A program made the position numbers and the translations under genes. Positions 1 to 9,200 of a stretch of DNA of 64,000 nt are shown in pieces. Below the pieces are notes generated by a model that saw only the letters and a list, made by a program, of their open reading frames with translations, made no database searches and was not told the DNA's origin. The DNA lies in NCBI RefSeq assembly GCF_031551385.1, contig NZ_JAVBNS010000009.1:62001-126000 (forward strand), given 5' to 3'. Position 1 is the first letter of the stretch; each line of letters begins with the position of its first letter. This DNA comes from Anaerosporobacter sp031551385 (GTDB lineage Bacteria > Bacillota > Clostridia > Lachnospirales > Lachnospiraceae).

Positions 1-168
1 ACTAACAGTCCATCAGGTATGGGACTGATTAAGTGTGGCAGTGCAGTGATTCCATTTGATAATCAGATTAGTAAGGATACAGGATTATATAGACTTTATA
101 ATACAAATATCCACGAGAAAATTGCGGAACAGAAAGCAAGAGAAGAAAAAGAAAATATCAATGGATAG
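1..168 (+). CDS. VirB4/TraE-type conjugation ATPase, C-terminal end only
   Basis: An open frame enters from the left edge and stops at the TAG at 166-168, giving 55 residues. It contains GLIKCGSAVIPFDN and KDTGLYRLYNTN, the usual ending of VirB4-like ATPases of Tn1549/CTn-type elements. These proteins energise assembly of the type IV secretion channel at the inner face of the membrane. The nucleotide-binding motifs lie upstream of the window. The family call rests on this short tail and on the downstream transfer genes. Confidence 0.7.
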   Translation, partial: TNSPSGMGLIKCGSAVIPFDNQISKDTGLYRLYNTNIHEKIAEQKAREEKENING

Positions 169-191
169 AAGTAGGTAAATTTAGTATAATG

Positions 192-220
192 GAGCCAGAT
201 GCCAGAGAAGTATCTGGCTC
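192..220 (+). promoter_or_regulatory. Hairpin just upstream of the RES-like gene
   Basis: GAGCCAGAT at 192-200 is perfectly complementary to ATCTGGCTC at 212-220 with an 11-nt loop. It is followed by the ribosome site GAGGAG and the ATG at 246. It has no strong U-run, so it is more likely an RNA-processing or attenuation hairpin than a full terminator. A similar hairpin precedes the gene at 15028. Confidence 0.5.
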
Positions 221-245
221 TAAATTTATGATTGAGGAGACTACC

Positions 246-2069
246 ATGATTGATAATCTTAGTATTGAGGATTTTTTACTTAAAATATCTTTGCCAAAAA
301 GATATGATCAAGAAGAATTTATTATTTCTGAAAAATATGAAGAAGAAAAAAACAACTTTTTGAGATTATTTAAAGATTGTCACGGGGAAGAATTTAAAGA
401 TAAAAAGAATGAGAAAGTACATACTGTTTTAGAAAGTATTTCGACTGTTATAGAAGCCAATTTCAATCTTGTATTAGACATTTTTTCTTATTATGAGAAA
501 GCTGATCTTGGGAGTGCACAACAGTCTTTTGATATTCTTATGGCAAATATGAAAGATGATTTATTTGTTTCATATATTGACGATTGGACAAAGATTACTG
601 TAGATAACAAGCCACATTATACTAAGTTTCGCATGACGCCAGGACGTTCATTTTTTAGAGTTCGTGCAGTAGATTCACCATCAGTAGATATATCAGATAA
701 TGCAAATGAACTCTTTCATATTCCTTTTTCGAAAAGGAGAAATGTAAGCAATGAAAGATTTAGCTTGGCAGGATTTCCGTGTCTCTATTTGGCTACAATG
801 TTACCATTAGCATGGCAAGAAACAGGATATCCAGAAAAATATTACTATTCAGAGTTTTGCTATGACGATCTGGGTAAGAAGGATGGTGATAGATCAAATG
901 AATTAAGATTTTTATCAATATATTCTCCAAATGAAATTAGAAATTGGGGTACATCTGTAAAATATAATGATTTTGAATTCTGGATTCAGGTTATAAAACA
1001 ATCCTTGATAATGTACCCGTTAACGTTAGCATGTGCTTTTGTGAATTCAAGCGGAAAATCTCCATTTAAGCAAGAGTATATTATTCCCCAAATGCTGATG
1101 CAGTGGATACAAAGAAATATTGGTTTTGTACAAGGAGTTTCATATTTTACGTGTCTTGATACGAGCGCATTTACGAGCAGTTGGTGTGCATACGATTTAG
1201 TATTACCAGCTCTTCTTCCTGGTGATAAGGATATGTATAGCATTAAACTTAAAGAAAAACTGAATTGGTCAATGCCAATTTATTACTCAATTCCAATTGC
1301 AGATAAAAGCAAAAATGTTGAGGACATCAAAAAAATAATTGATTTTAGGAATGATTTATTAGAGGCTTTAAATTCCTATGATTTTGACAAGCAATTGCCG
1401 TCTTATTTGATTAAGATGTATGAGGTGGCTGGATATATGCAGAGTCTTCTTAAAATGGCTCAGAATACAAATATGCAATTAATATTACAAATGCTGGGCT
1501 CGATTCGGAGTAATTATTCTAATATATGCAATGAGAAATTATCGGATTTGATGGAAGAAATTCGAAGTAATGAAAAAAAATTATCGGATGATATTATTGC
1601 TGAACAGTGTGAAAAATTAAAACAGATATATGATAGATTCGCAGATAGAGGACAAGGCAGTGGAGAGATAGGTAAAATTATTGATAAATATTATTGGACT
1701 ACATGGAATGAATTTGCACCAAACAACTATCTAACGATTTTATATTTACCTGACTGTAAATTAGATTCAATTAGAAAGTGGTTTAAAGAAAATCACATCT
1801 TGTATTGGGGTCAACAGTTGAAAGCAGATGATACAACAGTAGATTTAATTAAAAAAATTGCAGATGAAAATATGATACCTGTAGATACATTTTGGGATAA
1901 AACGGTGATTGATGATGAGTGGATGAAGGAAAATATAACTTCAATAAAAGAACCACTTATTGTTAAATATCACAACGATAGCATATTATCTACAGAGAAA
2001 ATGAAATCACCGGAACTAATTTGCTTTGGTTTTGACGAAGACAAGATTAAGAAATATCTTCAGTTATAG
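246..2069 (+). CDS. RES-domain-like protein with long C-terminal extension (ICE cargo)
   Basis: The product is 607 residues. ATG 246 is chosen over the upstream ATG at 189 because GAGGAG sits 8 nt before it and the earlier start lies in the hairpin. The middle holds FFRVR, then FHIPFSKRRNVSNERFSLAG, FPCLYLATMLPLAWQE and EYIIPQMLMQW, the pattern of RES-type proteins. RES toxins (RES-Xre systems) degrade NAD+, but this protein is far longer than a classical RES toxin (about 150-200 residues) and no Xre antitoxin gene is adjacent. The C-terminal 250 residues were not recognised. It lies between virB4 and the NlpC gene, normally neighbours, so it looks like cargo. NAD-related activity is inference only. 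Confidence 0.55.
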   Translation: MIDNLSIEDFLLKISLPKRYDQEEFIISEKYEEEKNNFLRLFKDCHGEEFKDKKNEKVHTVLESISTVIEANFNLVLDIFSYYEKADLGSAQQSFDILMANMKDDLFVSYIDDWTKITVDNKPHYTKFRMTPGRSFFRVRAVDSPSVDISDNANELFHIPFSKRRNVSNERFSLAGFPCLYLATMLPLAWQETGYPEKYYYSEFCYDDLGKKDGDRSNELRFLSIYSPNEIRNWGTSVKYNDFEFWIQVIKQSLIMYPLTLACAFVNSSGKSPFKQEYIIPQMLMQWIQRNIGFVQGVSYFTCLDTSAFTSSWCAYDLVLPALLPGDKDMYSIKLKEKLNWSMPIYYSIPIADKSKNVEDIKKIIDFRNDLLEALNSYDFDKQLPSYLIKMYEVAGYMQSLLKMAQNTNMQLILQMLGSIRSNYSNICNEKLSDLMEEIRSNEKKLSDDIIAEQCEKLKQIYDRFADRGQGSGEIGKIIDKYYWTTWNEFAPNNYLTILYLPDCKLDSIRKWFKENHILYWGQQLKADDTTVDLIKKIADENMIPVDTFWDKTVIDDEWMKENITSIKEPLIVKYHNDSILSTEKMKSPELICFGFDEDKIKKYLQL

Positions 2070-2156
2070 AGTGTCATTTTTGGAGTAACGCATAGAACAT
2101 AGAAAAATTAAAGCAGTGAAGATGATTTTTTGAGATAGATCAGGGAGGAGTATAGA

Positions 2157-3218
2157 ATGATTATACCGCGTAAGTTAAGAAAAGGAGATAGAGTAGCGAT
2201 TGTCAGTCTTTCAAGTGGAATGTTGGGAGAAGATTTTTGCAGTCATAATATAGAGATTGCTGTAAATAGATTAAAAGAGTACTTCTTAGAACCGATTTTT
2301 ATGCCAAATTCTTTAAAAGGAATTGAATTTTTAAAAGCGAACCCAAAAGCAAGAGCCGAAGATTTAAAAAAGGCTTTTTTAGATGACTCTATAGCTGGAA
2401 TTATATGTGCAATAGGAGGAGATGACACTTATAGAATTCTTCCATATCTGATGGATGATATAGATTTCATATCATCAGTAAAAAAGACTCCAAAGCTATT
2501 TACTGGTTTTTCGGATACGACAATCAATCACCTAATGTTTTATCAGTTGGGGCTTACTACTTATTATGGACCTAATTTTATTTGTGATTTGGGAGAAATA
2601 GATAATCAAATGCTACCTTATAGTAAAAAAGCATTTGAAAGTTATTTAGAAGGACATGAGCAAAAAGAGATTACATCGAGTAAAATCTGGTACGAGGAAA
2701 GAACTGATTTTTCAAAGGCAGCCGTTGGAACATCAAGAGTTGCGCATGATGAATCAAGAGGTTATGAACTGCTACAAGGGAAAGAAGTTTTTTCGGGAAG
2801 ATTATTAGGTGGATGTTTGGAAAGCCTTTATGATATTTTGGCGGGGAGTAGATATGAAGATGAAGTGAAGATCAGTGAAAAATATCACCTATTTCCAGAA
2901 CAAAGTGAATGGAAAGACAAAATCTTATTTATAGAAACTTGTGAGGAGAAACCATCGCCTGATCTATTTACGAAAGAGTTACGAGCCCTAAAAGAAAAAG
3001 GTGTATTTGAAGTCGTTAGTGGTATTATAGTCGGTAAACCGCAAGATGAAACATTCTATGAGGAATATAAAGTTGCTTTAAGAGAAGTTATTTCAAATGT
3101 AAAGCTACCGATTTTGTATAATGTAAATTTCGGACATGCAACACCAAGATGCACACTACCAATTGGTGCTGAAATACAGGTTGATATGATAAAGAAAAAA
3201 ATCATCATCATGGAATAA
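2157..3218 (+). CDS. S66 family peptidase (LD-carboxypeptidase / MccF-like)
   Basis: The product is 353 residues with GGAGG 7 nt before the ATG. It begins with IPRKLRKGDRVAIVSLSSG, then AIGGDDTYRILPYL, the nucleophile motif GFSDTT (Ser near residue 122), LLGGCLESL, FIETCEEKPSPD and NVNFGHATPRCTLPIGA, the ordered motifs of S66 serine peptidases with a Ser-Glu-His triad. Members either trim the tetrapeptide of muropeptides in the cytoplasm or, as MccF, inactivate microcin C-type peptide-nucleotide antibiotics. The length and lack of a signal peptide fit the MccF-like branch. It lies 87 bp after the RES-like gene and may be co-transcribed. The exact substrate is not decidable from sequence. Confidence 0.82.
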   Translation: MIIPRKLRKGDRVAIVSLSSGMLGEDFCSHNIEIAVNRLKEYFLEPIFMPNSLKGIEFLKANPKARAEDLKKAFLDDSIAGIICAIGGDDTYRILPYLMDDIDFISSVKKTPKLFTGFSDTTINHLMFYQLGLTTYYGPNFICDLGEIDNQMLPYSKKAFESYLEGHEQKEITSSKIWYEERTDFSKAAVGTSRVAHDESRGYELLQGKEVFSGRLLGGCLESLYDILAGSRYEDEVKISEKYHLFPEQSEWKDKILFIETCEEKPSPDLFTKELRALKEKGVFEVVSGIIVGKPQDETFYEEYKVALREVISNVKLPILYNVNFGHATPRCTLPIGAEIQVDMIKKKIIIME

Positions 3219-3257
3219 TATAGGCAACGTAAAATCTAAACATAGGAGTTGGTTACC

Positions 3258-3578
3258 ATGAAAAACCACAAAATAATAGACGGCAGACTTCTTCAAACTA
3301 ATAAGAAATTCTCAGCACTAAAAGAGTCCCAAAAGACAAAAATTGCAGAGTGGGAATATGAGGTATATAAGGACTGTTATCTGAAATATAAGAAAGTACC
3401 GGATAAACGCAAAGTAGATGAGATTTTGTTTTCTGTATTTGAAAGGATAGAAGCCGCTGAAATCTGGATTCCAGAAGATGAGATATACAAGCATTATCAA
3501 AGCAGGCATAGCAAATTACTGAAGAGATTAAAGAAGGAATTCTCGGAAGATTTCCAAGATGAAAATGTAACTGAATAA
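3258..3578 (+). CDS. Conserved ICE hypothetical protein, charged and helical
   Basis: The product is 106 residues. ATG 3258 is preferred over TTG 3249 because AGGAG lies 9 nt upstream. It is rich in Lys, Glu and aromatic residues, with no membrane segment or signal peptide. It sits directly before the NlpC/P60 gene, as small accessory proteins do in Tn1549-like transfer regions. No domain was recognised and no function is proposed. Confidence 0.6.
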   Translation: MKNHKIIDGRLLQTNKKFSALKESQKTKIAEWEYEVYKDCYLKYKKVPDKRKVDEILFSVFERIEAAEIWIPEDEIYKHYQSRHSKLLKRLKKEFSEDFQDENVTE

Positions 3579-3589
3579 TAATTATACAT

Positions 3590-3629
3590 AGAGCATTCAA
3601 GCCAAAACTTGTCTGCTCTCTTTTTTTTA
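3590..3629 (+). terminator. Terminator-like hairpin before the NlpC/P60 gene
   Basis: AGAGCA (3590-3595) pairs with TGCTCT (3614-3619) and is followed by a run of T. It lies between two co-oriented transfer genes, so it probably trims rather than abolishes transcription. Confidence 0.55.
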
Positions 3630-3655
3630 TCTCGATTGGAAAGAAGGTGAGACAA

Positions 3656-5608
3656 TTGAAAATCAAAAAAGTGGATGACAAACCAATGATAATCCACACA
3701 AAAGCGAAGACAAAGATTCATTCACATGAAGCGAAGTCTACTGGGATTAAAGGTCACAATGTTTATTCTGTAAAAAGAAGTCCGAAGATTATGTCAGCCA
3801 CTACTACAACGCAGACAATGGGAAAAGGGGCAGTTCGTAGAAGGGGAAAAACTACGTATCGGAAAAGCACGATTCATCAGAATCAGGAAAAACGTAGAGG
3901 ACGAATCCATCAGCATAACAGAAATATCAAGGATGACAAGAAGACTATTAAGACAAAGAATTCCAGTATTAAGTTAGTGGGTGCAGTAGGTGCAAATGTA
4001 GCAGCAAATCAGATGGAAGGTGCAGAGGAAATAAGAGATGCATCAATGATTGCTTATGGGGTTACAAGACCCATGACTGGAGCAGCTTCTAAAGGAGCAG
4101 AATTCTTTAGGCAGAAGTCATTGGCAGAGAAGAAGCGAAAGATTAAAAAAGTGGAGTCTGGTAGGAAGCTTTCGAGAAGGCAGATTAAAAAGACAACACA
4201 GAAGGTTGCAAAGAAAGCAGCAAAGGACACTGCTAAGAAGGTGGCAAAAGAAACAGCAAAGAAATCAGCGAAAGTAGCTACAAAAGTTACGACGGATGTT
4301 GCTGTGACGGTAGCAGGAACTGCGGCAGTTGGACCACTTAGTCCATTGATTGGGATTGCTGCCGGAGAAGTTGTAGGAGCAAAGATAGATCATGATGATA
4401 TGAAGCGTAATAGCCGAGTCCGTAAAATCAAATTCTTTATAGATAAGATGAATTCCCAGGATAAACAGCAAGACAGTTTATTTAAGCTTTTAAAAGACTT
4501 AGTTATGAATCGGGCTGCCATTCCATTAAAGAAAATGGCTCTTGCTGTGGGAGGATTCTTATTAATATTGATTTTGCTGATATCTGTTATAACAGTTCCA
4601 GTTGTTACAGTAGTTGCAACGATTTATAATTCCCCGTTTGCTCTATTCCTGCCACCGTTGGAAGAAGGTGATACGGTAATGAGCGTTACAACAGAATATG
4701 TTGCTAATTTCAACAGGGAGGCCAACACACTAGCCAATGAGCATAATGGATATGATAGAGGAGAAATCGTCTATGTGGACTATGAAGGTACAGCTGCTAG
4801 TCCAAGCAATTATTACGATATCATGTGTGTCTATATGGTAAAGCATGGCATTGGTGATACTGCTACAATCATGAATGATATGTCAAAAGATTGGCTTCAG
4901 GATATAGTTAATGATATGTGTTCTTACACGACCAGTTCCCGAACAGAAACCCATGAGAATGGAGATGGAACAACAGATTCGGAAACAATTCTTTCTGTTA
5001 ATGTTACGCTGAAAGATTACAGAGATATGATTACCGAATATAACTTTGATGAAGACCAGATAGAACTAATCAATGAAATGATGAGTCCAGAAAACCTTGC
5101 GATGATAGGTTATAGTGGTGGAGAATCTGGTGGAGGAAGTGGCAGTGGAAATAGCGTATCCTCTTTAACTAATACAGAAATTGAAGCAATCGTTAGTAGT
5201 ATCGCTGATCCAACACAGAAGGAAACCGTAAGTTTTGCTTTAAGCAAAGTAGGATATCCATATAGTCAGGCTTACAGAGATACAGGAATTTATTATGATT
5301 GCAGTTCGCTGGCTTACTACTCGTGGAAAACGGCTGGAGTCGATATTAGTTTTGGCGGTGCGACCACAGCGGCAGCAGAAGCACAGGGGCTTGATGAAGC
5401 AGGCAAGAGTATAACAGAAGCAGATTTACAACCTGGAGATCTTATTTTCTATAGTTATACCACAAACGGAAGATATAAGAACATCAGTCATGTTGGGATA
5501 TATACAGGTAATGGAAAGATGGTCGAGGCAAAGAATGAAGCAGAGGGTGTTGTATATGGAGACTTCCATAATGGAAGTGTTGTAATGTATGCAAGACCAA
5601 ACAAATAA
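3656..5608 (+). CDS. NlpC/P60 peptidoglycan hydrolase of the conjugation apparatus
   Basis: The product is about 650 residues. TTG 3656 is chosen because AAGGTGAG lies directly upstream. The first 240 residues are very basic with repeated KKxAKxxA segments. One strong membrane helix (about residues 300-328, LALAVGGFLLILILLIS...) anchors it. A Gly/Ser linker leads to a C-terminal NlpC/P60 domain with YDCSSLAYYSW (catalytic Cys), ADLQPGDLIFYS and ISHVGIYTGNGKMVEA (catalytic His). Such proteins are the VirB1-like wall hydrolases that open peptidoglycan for the transfer channel. It follows virB4 in related elements, here separated from it by cargo. Confident as to family and role class. Confidence 0.88.
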   Translation: MKIKKVDDKPMIIHTKAKTKIHSHEAKSTGIKGHNVYSVKRSPKIMSATTTTQTMGKGAVRRRGKTTYRKSTIHQNQEKRRGRIHQHNRNIKDDKKTIKTKNSSIKLVGAVGANVAANQMEGAEEIRDASMIAYGVTRPMTGAASKGAEFFRQKSLAEKKRKIKKVESGRKLSRRQIKKTTQKVAKKAAKDTAKKVAKETAKKSAKVATKVTTDVAVTVAGTAAVGPLSPLIGIAAGEVVGAKIDHDDMKRNSRVRKIKFFIDKMNSQDKQQDSLFKLLKDLVMNRAAIPLKKMALAVGGFLLILILLISVITVPVVTVVATIYNSPFALFLPPLEEGDTVMSVTTEYVANFNREANTLANEHNGYDRGEIVYVDYEGTAASPSNYYDIMCVYMVKHGIGDTATIMNDMSKDWLQDIVNDMCSYTTSSRTETHENGDGTTDSETILSVNVTLKDYRDMITEYNFDEDQIELINEMMSPENLAMIGYSGGESGGGSGSGNSVSSLTNTEIEAIVSSIADPTQKETVSFALSKVGYPYSQAYRDTGIYYDCSSLAYYSWKTAGVDISFGGATTAAAEAQGLDEAGKSITEADLQPGDLIFYSYTTNGRYKNISHVGIYTGNGKMVEAKNEAEGVVYGDFHNGSVVMYARPNK

Positions 5609-5673
5609 ATAGGAATAGAAAGTGAGGCGGAGCTAGTAACATAAGGTTCGGTCTTTTTTTGATTGGAGGAAAA

Positions 5674-5871
5674 ATGTCTAAAGAATATGAGGTCGAAATC
5701 AAAGAGGTTTTGTCAAGGATTGAAAAAATCGAAGCAGCTTCTCTTGGAGAAGCCATTGATAAAGCAATGGAAAAGTATTATGCACAGGAAATCATTCTTG
5801 ATGCCGAGGACATGAAAGATGTGGATTTTCGTCCATATGAACAAAAACAACAATTAGGAAAAAGCAAATAG
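5674..5871 (+). CDS. DpnD/PcfM-like small protein
   Basis: The product is 65 residues. ATG 5674 is selected because GGAGG lies 5 nt upstream and the earlier in-frame start overlaps that ribosome site. The pattern KEYEVEIKEVLSRIEKIEA.SLGEAIDKAMEKYYAQEIILDAEDMKDVDF matches the small DpnD/PcfM family common in conjugative elements. It is acidic and cytosolic. It is the first of a run of tightly spaced genes leading to the helicase. The biochemical role of the family is unknown. Confidence 0.7.
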   Translation: MSKEYEVEIKEVLSRIEKIEAASLGEAIDKAMEKYYAQEIILDAEDMKDVDFRPYEQKQQLGKSK

Positions 5872-5886
5872 CGGAGGATAAAGAAT

Positions 5887-6255
5887 ATGAGCAAAGTAGT
5901 AGAAGAAAACGTAGTAAAGAACATGGCATTTTTAATAAAAATGCTGGAAAAGGAATGGGAAGTTTCAAAGGAGAGCATTAAGACTGTTTTTATTTCAATG
6001 GATGAGGTAGCAAAGGTAAAATCTGATCTGTCTTTTATGATTCAGGTTAATACAGGAGTTCTTAACAGTAATAATGGAATGACATTTAAGGAGTGTATGA
6101 TGATGAACAAAGAAAATCATACGCTTCTTAGAATCACAAAAAAGATTATTACCGCAATTGAAAAGGCAGAGAAGGATGAAACAGAGGAATTTGCCATTAC
6201 TTTAGATAAAGAGGAAGCAAAGCTTTATAAGGAGTTGTTTGACAAGAAAAACTAG
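5887..6255 (+). CDS. Conserved ICE hypothetical protein
   Basis: The product is 122 residues, with ribosome site CGGAGG before ATG 5887. It is predicted helical and has no membrane segment. It is 15 bp from the upstream gene and 17 bp from the helicase gene, so it is almost certainly in the same operon. No motif or family was recognised; a DNA-processing accessory role is only guessed from its neighbours. Confidence 0.65.
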   Translation: MSKVVEENVVKNMAFLIKMLEKEWEVSKESIKTVFISMDEVAKVKSDLSFMIQVNTGVLNSNNGMTFKECMMMNKENHTLLRITKKIITAIEKAEKDETEEFAITLDKEEAKLYKELFDKKN

Positions 6256-6272
6256 AACAGGAGGAGAATCGG

Positions 6273-9200
6273 ATGAGCAATAAGTATGAAGCAAAAGCTA
6301 TCTATGATGAGATGATTCATGATGTCACCACTTCTGAAAAGAAGTGGCAGGATGTTTGTCGACTCACCGGTCAGATATATAGATTTGAGTTTGATAACAT
6401 CCTGATGGTGTATGGTCAGCGCCCACATTCAACTATGATAGCCGATTATGATACTTGGAAAAAAGTTGAAAGATATGTCAAGCGTGGAAGTAAAGGCATA
6501 GCTATTTTTCCATCAAGAGCATTAAATCCTCGCATGAGATATGTATTTGATATCATCGATACGGGTGGAAAGAAACAAAAGCTCACATGGGATTTGGAGG
6601 GTGAAAACCTAAAGGATTATTTGGATTATCTGGTATCTGAAGGACAGATGGAGCAGTATGAAGGAACAACACGAGAAGAATTACTAAATTCATTAAAATT
6701 ATTTACAGGAACAAATGTTTGGGGTATAATAAGAACAGATTTTGAGGAAAGAATCTCAGAATTATCGCAGCTAGCTGGGAGTATGATAAAGGAACTCAAT
6801 TATGAAACGTCAGGGCTAACCACAGATGACTTGGTATATCAAAGTGTTATGTATGCGGTTGGTACGAGATGCGGATTTGACTTATCTATGCAAGAACAGG
6901 ATTTTAGTCAGATCGTAAAGATAACCGATGAGGAAGTCATTTACCGTCTTGGTTCCCTGGTATGCGATGTCTCCTGCAGCGTTCTTAGAGAATTTAGTAG
7001 AAACCTAAAAACGATTGAAAGCGAGAGGAGAATTGCATATGGCAGAATTAACAATGACGTATCACGAAGTGGACGGACTACTGTATCCGGATATTCGGAT
7101 GCCGGAAGAGCAGGAAGTGAAATTAACGAATTTAGGGAAATACGGAATACTGGCGATGAATTATCTAAAGGAGAACGAACCAGCAAGGTACAAGACACTT
7201 TACCGATTCGGGAAACTGGCAGAGAAAATGAACGAGGTGAACGAGGAAGCTTATCAACTGTTAGACCAGCTGATGAACGATTACCTGAAGAAACACAAAC
7301 CAGAGAATCCGAATTCCACGATGGAGATGTGGAAACTGAGAGAACAGGCGAAGATGCAGGCAGAGGAAGTAGTCCTTCAGCAGATCGTAATGAAATTTCA
7401 CTAGGAGCAGATGAAGAACTGAATAGAGAACTAAATGAAATCAATTCATTTGGAAATAGTAAGGAAGCCAATTACCATCAGGCTTCCTTTTTTGATGGGG
7501 ATTTTGGGCTGAATACTAGCGGATTGATGCATGTACAAACCACCAAAATTTCAGCTGCTGGACAAAAATATACTTATATTCAACCGAAGAAAGAGTTGGT
7601 TGTACCACATGAGTTTGTACGCCAAACCCTACTTCGTGGTACTGGCTTTGTAAATGGTATGAGCCGAGTATGTAAGATATATCAGAATGAAATTGATGCA
7701 GGAACCAGAGCCAGACGTATTAAAAAGGAGTATGGTCAAGGTGGAGCAGGCTGGCCGATAGAGGGTTACGGTTTGCATGGTTATGATTCTTTCCATGCAC
7801 AAGGACTTCGCTTCCAGTGGAGAGATGAGGAAGGCGAAAAAGAAGGCTATATTTCATGGGGGACAGTTGAAAAAGAAATTGGTGTTCTAATTATGACTGG
7901 AGAGTATCAGCCAGAGAGACAATCATTAGATGAAATCTCTATGGATGCTGACAGGGAAGATTATGTTGATATCGTTCACCGAGTAATAGATGCTACTGAT
8001 GAACAGGAAGTCGTTGAGGTCGTGGATGCATTTGCGATTCCCGATGAACCTGAAAGCTATGAAAGTCATAGGAAGATCACAGAACAGAAAGCAGAGACAG
8101 AAACTTATGAAATGACACCAGAGGAACTTGCAGAAGAAGACCGTATGGTCACAATGGCTGAATATGGTGCGGAGATTGAAGCAGAAAATCGTGAATATGA
8201 AAAGCAGTATGAGGAGAGCCATAGTGATGAAAGACTGGAAGTAATTCCTACTGATTATGCAAACATAATTGCAGATATGGATGAAGATATGCGAGAGGCA
8301 ATGGAAATTCTTGTGACAGAATGTAGCTGTTATATGCCTTTTAAACCATTTTTACAGGATATTGTAAATTCAGAGTATTTGCTCATTCCAAACAAATTAG
8401 AACTTTTATCAGATATGGTCTTAGGAAGTAAAGAAGAGCAAAAAGGCTATAGCAACAACAAATATGGCTTAATTGAATACACCTTAAAGCCTTATGAGAT
8501 TAACATGAATTATAAGAACCGCTTTGGTGAAAGAGAAACAGTTGCAACAGGCTATAGAGAACTGTATGAAGTATTGTCCTATATGTCAAAGCAACCATTC
8601 TTCTGCGGAGCAGATCATAGACAACGGTATAATGAAATGATGGCAACTGAGGATAGAACAACCTTACAGCCAATATATCAGAGATTCCTTGATAAATGTG
8701 ACAGCGCAAAACAGAATCGTGAGGAACAAGCACAAAGACGAGTTGCTACTGGTAATGAAAGTGCAGCAGAGAATCTCATAGATGATGCAGTAACACATTC
8801 CGAGAAACGTAACTTTCATTACAATTTGTGGGAACTTCCTAAAGGTGGAGCAAAGACAAGATTCCAATGGAATAGTGAAGCAATAGGAGTATTAAAGCAG
8901 GTGGAATCAGAACATAGACTGACAAACAGTGAGGAACAGAAAATCTTATCAAAGTATGTTGGCTGGGGTGGTATTTCTCAAGTATTCGATGAAAATAATG
9001 AAAACTGGAAAAGGGAATATGTAGAGCTGAAAAGTCTTTTGACAGAAGATGAATATATTGCAGCTAGAGCTACTGTAAATAATGCATTTTATACTTCACC
9101 AGAAATTGCAAGTTGCATGAATCAGGCGTTACTCCAATTTGGTTTCCGAGGTGGAAATGTGTTAGAACCAAGTATGGGAGTCGGGAATTTCTTTGGAAGC

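Noticed and set aside
6941..7471. Reverse-strand 176-codon open frame inside the LtrC-type gene
   Set aside because: Low-complexity Ser/Leu-rich shadow of the coding strand without ribosome site or family match.
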